A DNA stretch of 56,840 bases from Streptomyces sp. NRRL F-5630 (GTDB lineage: Bacteria; Actinomycetota; Actinomycetes; Streptomycetales; Streptomycetaceae), in assembly GCF_000719475.1 (NCBI RefSeq), contig NZ_JOGO01000038.1, positions 1-56,840 of the forward strand, given 5' to 3'. Of the stretch, positions 52,096 through 56,840 are shown piece by piece. Each line of letters begins with the position of its first letter. The stretch's first letter is position 1. Made by a program: the position numbers and the translations under genes. The notes under the pieces are model-generated. The model ran no database searches. It was given only the letters and a program-made list of their open reading frames with translations, and was not told where the DNA came from.

Positions 52096-53279
52096 GCCGC
52101 GCCGCCCTGGACCTGGGCGTGGGCCTGCGGGAGCTGGGCGACGGCCTCGCTGACGAGGGCGTCGAGCCCGTCGGTGCGTGTGCCGAGCGCTTTGGGCAGG
52201 TCCTTCAGCTCGGGGCTGGCCCAGCTGTTCCACAGCAGCTGGGAGCGGCCGAGGAAGCTGGTCACGGCCTCGGCGTACGTGGCGAGGGCCTTGGCCGAGG
52301 CGGTGCCGTAACCGCCCTGGGCGGCGGCGCGCACCGGCTCCTCGAACGCGGCGGCGTACGACACCGGCCGGTCCCCGCGCAGCGCGAAGTGCACGAGGTG
52401 AGGCAGGGTGTGCGGCGCCGTGGAGTTCTTCTTGGCCTGCGGCAGGGCGAGGACGAACGCGCTCAGGAAGCCGGTGAGGACCTCGCGCAGGTCACTGCCG
52501 GAACCCGCGAGGTTGCCGGCGAGTTCGTCGAGGTCGATCGTGGCGTACCGGTAGAAAGTGCCCGCGCTGAACTCGGTGTGCCCCATGTGGGCGCTGCCGG
52601 TGCCGTCCTTCCAGGTCGAGGTGAGGTCGTCGACCGCCGTGAAGTAGTCGAGATCGACATCCGACTCGTGCGTCGTCATGGCGTGGGCGACCTGTACGGC
52701 GCCGTCCACGCCGGCGCGGTCGATCTCGGCGAGCATCCGCCCGAAGAGATTGATGACGTCGTTGCGGCTGCGCAGGATCGCGTCGACACCGGCCTTGGGC
52801 AGCGCGGAAGCCTTGGTGTCGCCGTTCTTCTTGATGTCCTTGGCCGCCTCCAGCTTCGCGCGGTGCTCCTCGGCGAAGTCGGCGAGTTCGACGACTGCCG
52901 CCCGTGGGACGTAGACCATCGCGTTGGTCACCACGTCGTTGACGATCGGCTTCTTGTCCTCGTCCAGGTCCAGCTCGAACTTACCGACGCTCGCGGCGAT
53001 GTGGGCCCCCGCGCGCTCGGCGAGAGCCTGCGGCCAGCTACGACCGGCGAGCTCGCGGGCAACGGCCTCGCCGATGCGCCGCGTACGCAGCGCGCTGTTC
53101 CCGGAGACCTCCTCGAACTTCACCCGCGCGGCTCGCTTCCACGACTGGCTGCTCACCCGCGTACGCACCTTGTTGCCGTACAGCACGGTTTTGACCGAGT
53201 TGGTGTCGTCGCGGTTCAGGTTGGCGAAGGGGACAGAGTGGATGACGTGGAGGTCGAGGAAACGAGGGGCGAGGGGCAT
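52092..53279 (-). CDS. cas7e: Cascade backbone subunit Cas7e
   Basis: A 395-residue Cas7e (Cse4/CasC). It begins FLDLHVIHSVPFANLNRDDTNSVKT and has SRVSSQSWKRAARV-like motif (TRVSSQSWKRA) and HMGHTEFSAGTFYRYATID. Six copies line the crRNA in Cascade. GAAGGA precedes the ATG. It is separated from cse2 by 113 bp, the only real gap inside the operon apart from that after cas3, so there might be an internal promoter. Confidence 0.94.
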   Translation of the reverse strand: MPLAPRFLDLHVIHSVPFANLNRDDTNSVKTVLYGNKVRTRVSSQSWKRAARVKFEEVSGNSALRTRRIGEAVARELAGRSWPQALAERAGAHIAASVGKFELDLDEDKKPIVNDVVTNAMVYVPRAAVVELADFAEEHRAKLEAAKDIKKNGDTKASALPKAGVDAILRSRNDVINLFGRMLAEIDRAGVDGAVQVAHAMTTHESDVDLDYFTAVDDLTSTWKDGTGSAHMGHTEFSAGTFYRYATIDLDELAGNLAGSGSDLREVLTGFLSAFVLALPQAKKNSTAPHTLPHLVHFALRGDRPVSYAAAFEEPVRAAAQGGYGTASAKALATYAEAVTSFLGRSQLLWNSWASPELKDLPKALGTRTDGLDALVSEAVAQLPQAHAQVQGGAA

Positions 53280-53392
53280 GGGAAAGTCCTTCGGGATGAG
53301 GTGGTGCGGTAGTCGGTCCTGCTCCGGGCTTGGCCCGGAAAGCGCAGGACGACGGGACAGAGGTGTGGCGGACGCAGGGGTTCGCGGGGTGG

Positions 53393-54163
53393 TCAGGCGT
53401 CGTCCTCGGAGAGGGTGTCTTGCTCGGCGCTCACCTTCTCCTGATGGGCGCTGCGGGTGCGGTAGTAGTCCTGGAGCCAGCACCGCTGGATCTCCTTGGC
53501 CCGGTAGGGCCACCCGGCGAGGTCGCTGAGGAGGGCGGCGAAGTCGACACCCGCCCCGGTCGCGCGCACCATGCGCACGGTGGCGGGCAAATGCCGGTGG
53601 AGTCCCGCGACGCTCTGACGGGTCAGGAGGTTCAGCCGCTTTTCCACGCCGTCCTCGCGCAGGCCGCCGTCCTTCACCGCCACCGCGCGGGCGAACGAGG
53701 CTCCGAGGCTGTCCCGCCGCTCGTTCCGCGCGGCCACCCGGGGGATGGCGGCGGACCCGGTCGGGGGCTGGTCAGGGATGCCCGCCACCGGCGTGGCGTC
53801 GTTCTTGTCCGCGGGAACGACGACTCCGTCCGTACGGTCCTCGTTCTCGGCCGTGGGGCGGTCGCCTTCGTCCGCAGGGGCCTCGCCCTCCTCCGTCTCC
53901 GGTGTGCCGGCCGTGCTGAAGGCGTGCCGGGGCTGGTCGGCGATCATCGCGGCGACCGCGTAGTAGGCGCGTTCCTCCTCCGGCGTCACCCCGCGGGGCA
54001 GCCAGGCCGCGACGATACGGTGCAGTCCCCGTACGTCGTTCAGGTCGCGGCGTAGCCCGCGCCGCAGCGCGACACGCGCGCCCGGGTCGGTGGCACAGGT
54101 CTGGTCGATCCACGCGACGTACTTCTCGTACACGTCACGACGGGTGGGCGCGGGCGCGGTCAT
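53393..54163 (-). CDS. cse2: Cascade small subunit Cse2 with an acidic insertion
   Basis: A 256-residue Cse2 (CasB), longer than the usual 160-200. The all-helical family start RDVYEKYVAWIDQTCATDPGARVALRRGL and the C-terminal RRDSLGASFARAVAVKDG...LNLLTRQSVAGLHRHLP, WPYRAKEIQRCWLQDYYR are intact. Between them, about residues 83-130, lies an Asp/Glu/Pro/Thr-rich, probably disordered segment (TPETEEGEAPADEGD and on). In Cascade two Cse2 copies stabilise the R-loop. The ATG overlaps the cse1 stop. Confidence 0.88.
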   Translation of the reverse strand: MTAPAPTRRDVYEKYVAWIDQTCATDPGARVALRRGLRRDLNDVRGLHRIVAAWLPRGVTPEEERAYYAVAAMIADQPRHAFSTAGTPETEEGEAPADEGDRPTAENEDRTDGVVVPADKNDATPVAGIPDQPPTGSAAIPRVAARNERRDSLGASFARAVAVKDGGLREDGVEKRLNLLTRQSVAGLHRHLPATVRMVRATGAGVDFAALLSDLAGWPYRAKEIQRCWLQDYYRTRSAHQEKVSAEQDTLSEDDA

Positions 54164-55803
54164 GCGGGCTGTTCCTCCTGGGCGATGGGCTGGTCCTGCT
54201 GCGGAGTACGGGGGCGGGGCACGGACTTCTTGGGGCCGCCGTACAGCTCGATACGGGCCTTTCCGACGGCCTTGGCACCGCGCTGGGTGTGGCACACCGG
54301 GTCCGTGATCTCTTCGAAGGCGCGCGTCGCGAGCTTCAGGAAGGCTCCGCGTGCGGCCTTGCGGTCCAGGCCCGCGTCCACCTCCTGGTGGTGGCCCTCG
54401 CGGTCAAGCGTGCCGAAGCGGTCCCAGAACTCCTGCTCGGCCTGCGGCCAGTAGAGCGCGGCAGCCCGCTCCGCCCACGCCTCGGCCTGCTGGGGGCCGG
54501 ACTCCCCGGTGTAGAGGTGGCACGCGCGGCGTACGGCGCGGTCCATCCGGCGACCGTACATCTCGCCGTAGCCGCGCATCCTGCCGACGGCCGTCGCTGT
54601 CCGGGCGTTCTCGTGTTCGGCGGTGTCGAGGACGGCCGGGGTGAGGCCGACGACGAACTGCCGGTCCTTGGCCTGCCCGTCCTGGTCGAAGCCGAGCGCC
54701 CGCACGGCGAGCGGCCGCTTGAGCGCGTCCGAGAGCTCCAGTGCGTGCTCGTAGCCGAAGATCTCCGGCTGCCGGGCCTGTGCGGGGCCTCCGGCGTTCT
54801 TCAGGAGGAGCGCGTCCAGGTCCCGCCACAGCGCCCGGCCCGCGTCGGCGGGCCGGGGGTAGGGGTTGCCCTGCTGGCTGATCTGCCAGATGAGGTACGG
54901 GTCGTCACGTACCGAATGCCCGTCCCGGTAGGCCCAGGTGATGAAGGCGTCCTTGACGCTGCTCGGGTCCGCGGGGTCGGGCACGAGAAGCAGGGCGTGC
55001 CGCGAGGCGCCAGTCAGCCGACCGCACGGACCGTTCACAGCAGGCGGCTCGCCGTCCGGGTCGGGCAGGGCGTCGCGCTCCCAGGGGCAGAGGTCCGCCT
55101 CGCGCCGAACCGCGGGATCGGGGCGCAGCAGCCCGGCCAGGAGCGTCTCGAACAGCGTCGTGCCCTCCGGGTGGTACGAGAGCGCTCCGCGCAACGGCCC
55201 CGCCTTCATGCTGGCCGACGCCTTGCCCCCCACGGTGCGGGACGAGCAGCGCCCCGAGGGCCCGTAGTAGTGCCACGTCAGCAGGTTCAGCACTGCCTCA
55301 CCGGCCGGGACCGGGTCAGGAGCGCTGTCCTGGACGTGGGTGAACCACGAGTGGTTGTTGCCCGACGGACGTGTCACCACGAGCTTGTTCACGCCCGCCG
55401 AGCGCGCCGGGTCGCACTGCGTGGCCAGACGCGGGTCCTGCATCCAGGGCCGCTCGGGATCGAAGAGGCGCAAACGGTGCCCCCAAGCGCCGAAGTACGC
55501 CTCGATCCCGGCCTCGGGGAAACGGCCGGCCTCCAGCACGTCGAGCCTGCGCTCCGACCAGTCCGCTTCCGAACCGTTCTCCTCCTCGTCCAGCGCGCAC
55601 ACCCGTGCGGTGAGCGCGTACAGCACACGCAGGACGGCGGCCTGGGCGGGCGGCTCGGTGATAGCGAGCCCGCTGATCTCGTGGGCGCGAGCCAGGAGGG
55701 TCCGCAGCCCGACCACGGGCGGCGACTGCGGGTCGCGCGCCAGGGCGGCGGCCGACCACTGGACCGGGAGCCACGGCTCCTCGTCGAGACAGTAGAGGGA
55801 CAC
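54160..55803 (-). CDS. cse1: Cascade large subunit Cse1
   Basis: A Cse1 (CasA) of 547 residues if the GTG at 55803 is used (VSLYCLDEEPWLPVQWSAAA, the usual N-terminus); a longer frame to a GTG at 55983 adds 60 residues without a conserved motif. The L1-loop region with RPSGNNHSWFTH and the QISQQGNPYPR-type segment are recognisable. It recognises the PAM and recruits Cas3. The spacer upstream (55804-56028) has little homology to anything and probably holds the promoter of the Cascade operon. The C-terminus is rich in Gln and Pro. Confidence 0.88.
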   Translation of the reverse strand: MSLYCLDEEPWLPVQWSAAALARDPQSPPVVGLRTLLARAHEISGLAITEPPAQAAVLRVLYALTARVCALDEEENGSEADWSERRLDVLEAGRFPEAGIEAYFGAWGHRLRLFDPERPWMQDPRLATQCDPARSAGVNKLVVTRPSGNNHSWFTHVQDSAPDPVPAGEAVLNLLTWHYYGPSGRCSSRTVGGKASASMKAGPLRGALSYHPEGTTLFETLLAGLLRPDPAVRREADLCPWERDALPDPDGEPPAVNGPCGRLTGASRHALLLVPDPADPSSVKDAFITWAYRDGHSVRDDPYLIWQISQQGNPYPRPADAGRALWRDLDALLLKNAGGPAQARQPEIFGYEHALELSDALKRPLAVRALGFDQDGQAKDRQFVVGLTPAVLDTAEHENARTATAVGRMRGYGEMYGRRMDRAVRRACHLYTGESGPQQAEAWAERAAALYWPQAEQEFWDRFGTLDREGHHQEVDAGLDRKAARGAFLKLATRAFEEITDPVCHTQRGAKAVGKARIELYGGPKKSVPRPRTPQQDQPIAQEEQPA

Positions 55804-56028
55804 TGGTTGGGTCCACGCTCCTCGCGGCAGGTCTTCGGCACAATGAAGGCGGGGCTCCGCAGTCGCGGAGGTGAGTCCGGAGTCAGGTAGGTGACCTGGT
55901 CCGAAGTTCTCCCCCTTGCCCGCGGAAGCGGGCTGGACGGTTCCTGCGTCTGGCCGGGAGGCAGACGCAGGAACCGCTGACACACTAAAGGGAGTAAGGT
56001 AGGTTAAAGAGCGGAATATCGGTTTCGG
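55804..56028 (-). promoter_or_regulatory. Probable Cascade promoter region between cas3 and cse1
   Basis: A 225-bp spacer (45 bp if cse1 starts at 55983) with an AT-rich patch around 55985-56015 (AAAGGGAGTAAGG, TTAAAGAG on the plus strand). It separates cas3 from the rest, as in other I-E loci where cas3 is expressed separately. Confidence 0.4.
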
Positions 56029-56840
56029 TCAGAGTCGTTCAAGACCAGTCACGCGGGTGAACTGCACCGACAACGAACCGAGTTCACCGACCCAGCGCGG
56101 ACAACCAGCCTCCCGCCCCCTATGCCGCACCGGCAGCAGGACGATGTCCCGCAGGTGTGACCGCTCCTCCCACCCCTTCGGCACAGCAGGCCGCGCCTCG
56201 ACCGGTGGCAACCAGCTCCCCGGCACCGGAATCGTGCGGGCCACCACCTTCCGCGCCACCCGCAACGAAGCGCCCTGCCAGTCCCCCATCGGCAGCCGGC
56301 CCTCCTCGTCGAGGAAGACGCCGCCGTCCTCGTCGGTGAACTGCAGCAGCACCCGCCCGCTGTCGGCGCCCAGCCGGGTCGCCAGCAGATCCGCCGTAAC
56401 CTGCACGGTCCCCTCGCTCATCTTGGAGAAGTCGCCCCGCACCCGCCCCGGCGAACAGATCCCCGTCATCGCGGCCACCTGCTCCTCCGTGACCCGCTCC
56501 CCCTCACGCCGCTGATCCAGCCGCGCCAGCCGCAGCACCTCCGCAGCCTCCACCTGCCCCGCCTGCTCCAGGCGCTCGGTGAAGTCCGCCGCGTACACCG
56601 CGTCGACCAGCTCCTGCACGTCCTCCGGGATCGCGATCCCCGCCCCACCCCGCCCCGCGAGCAGCACGGCCGTACGCACCAGCAACCCGTGGTCGTACAC
56701 GCTCCCCCACGAACGAGGCGGATCCGTCACACCCCTTGCGTCGACCGGCTCCAGCACAACCAGCGGCGGCGCGTCCTCCCGCGCCGCCCACCCCGGCCGC
56801 CCCCCGCCCCCACGCGCATGACGACGCCCCCGCCCCGCAC
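56029..56840 (-). CDS. cas3: CRISPR helicase-nuclease Cas3, C-terminal part
   Basis: The minus-strand frame is open to the window edge, giving about 269 C-terminal residues of Cas3. They include VDARGVTDPPRSWGSVYDHGLLVRTAVLL and IPEDVQELVDAVYAADF, as in the accessory C-terminal domain of type I-E Cas3. The HD nuclease and helicase domains lie beyond the window. It is first in the cas operon and degrades DNA recruited by Cascade. Length and integrity of the rest cannot be judged. Confidence 0.85.
   Translation of the reverse strand, partial: AGRGRRHARGGGGRPGWAAREDAPPLVVLEPVDARGVTDPPRSWGSVYDHGLLVRTAVLLAGRGGAGIAIPEDVQELVDAVYAADFTERLEQAGQVEAAEVLRLARLDQRREGERVTEEQVAAMTGICSPGRVRGDFSKMSEGTVQVTADLLATRLGADSGRVLLQFTDEDGGVFLDEEGRLPMGDWQGASLRVARKVVARTIPVPGSWLPPVEARPAVPKGWEERSHLRDIVLLPVRHRGREAGCPRWVGELGSLSVQFTRVTGLERL

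Overview
The window looks like Streptomyces or a close actinomycete: GC is very high, GTG starts and ATGA/GTGA overlaps are common, and the gene families (SARP activator, type II PKS, secreted Rhs protein, type I-E CRISPR with a GC-rich repeat) are typical of that group.

Layout. (1) 1-1430: transposase debris, namely an IS481-type 3' end and a frameshifted IS4-type remnant. (2) 1432-35703: a near-complete aureolic-acid (mithramycin-type) gene cluster. It holds resistance and export genes (mtrB, mtrA, PadR regulator, UvrA-like mtrX), a late Baeyer-Villiger-type oxygenase, four glycosyltransferases, two small-molecule methyltransferases, a side-chain reductase, deoxysugar genes (2,3-dehydratase, 3-ketoreductase, C-methyltransferase, SDR, thymidylyltransferase, 4,6-dehydratase), the minimal type II PKS (KS-alpha, CLF, ACP) with reductase, aromatase and cyclases, an acyl-CoA ligase and further oxygenases. 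(3) 35792-39290: a doubly damaged S-adenosylhomocysteine hydrolase pseudogene cut by an IS1380-type fragment, the SARP activator, and an IS5-type remnant. (4) 39377-43883: a secreted Rhs/YD-repeat protein with a glycine-rich hydrophobic tail, two 72-residue membrane proteins and a decayed ORF, a possible polymorphic-toxin locus. (5) 44617-47740: a Zn-finger/XRE regulator with a small sigma-region-2-like partner, a small membrane protein, and a secreted HNH nuclease. (6) 48111-56840: an 18-repeat type I-E CRISPR array and its cas operon (cas2, cas1, cas6e, cas5e, cas7e, cse2, cse1, cas3 partial at the window edge), all on the minus strand.

How it fits together. The PKS and post-PKS genes should build a tetracyclic premithramycin-like intermediate, methylate it, decorate it with 2,6-dideoxy and 3-C-methyl D-sugars, and open the fourth ring oxidatively. 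There is no 3,5-epimerase, sugar O-methyltransferase or acyltransferase gene, which favours a mithramycin-like over a chromomycin/olivomycin-like product. Regulation can be read from the DNA. Two palindromes with the same TCGGA(A/C)CCGA core precede padR and mtrX, suggesting one PadR regulon for self-resistance. Pairs of TCGAG half-sites spaced exactly 11 bp lie in front of the KS-alpha and aromatase operons and look like SARP boxes for the activator encoded at 37337-38137.

Gene symbols of the mtm/mtr type are assigned by resemblance and gene order recalled from the mithramycin literature, not by a database search.
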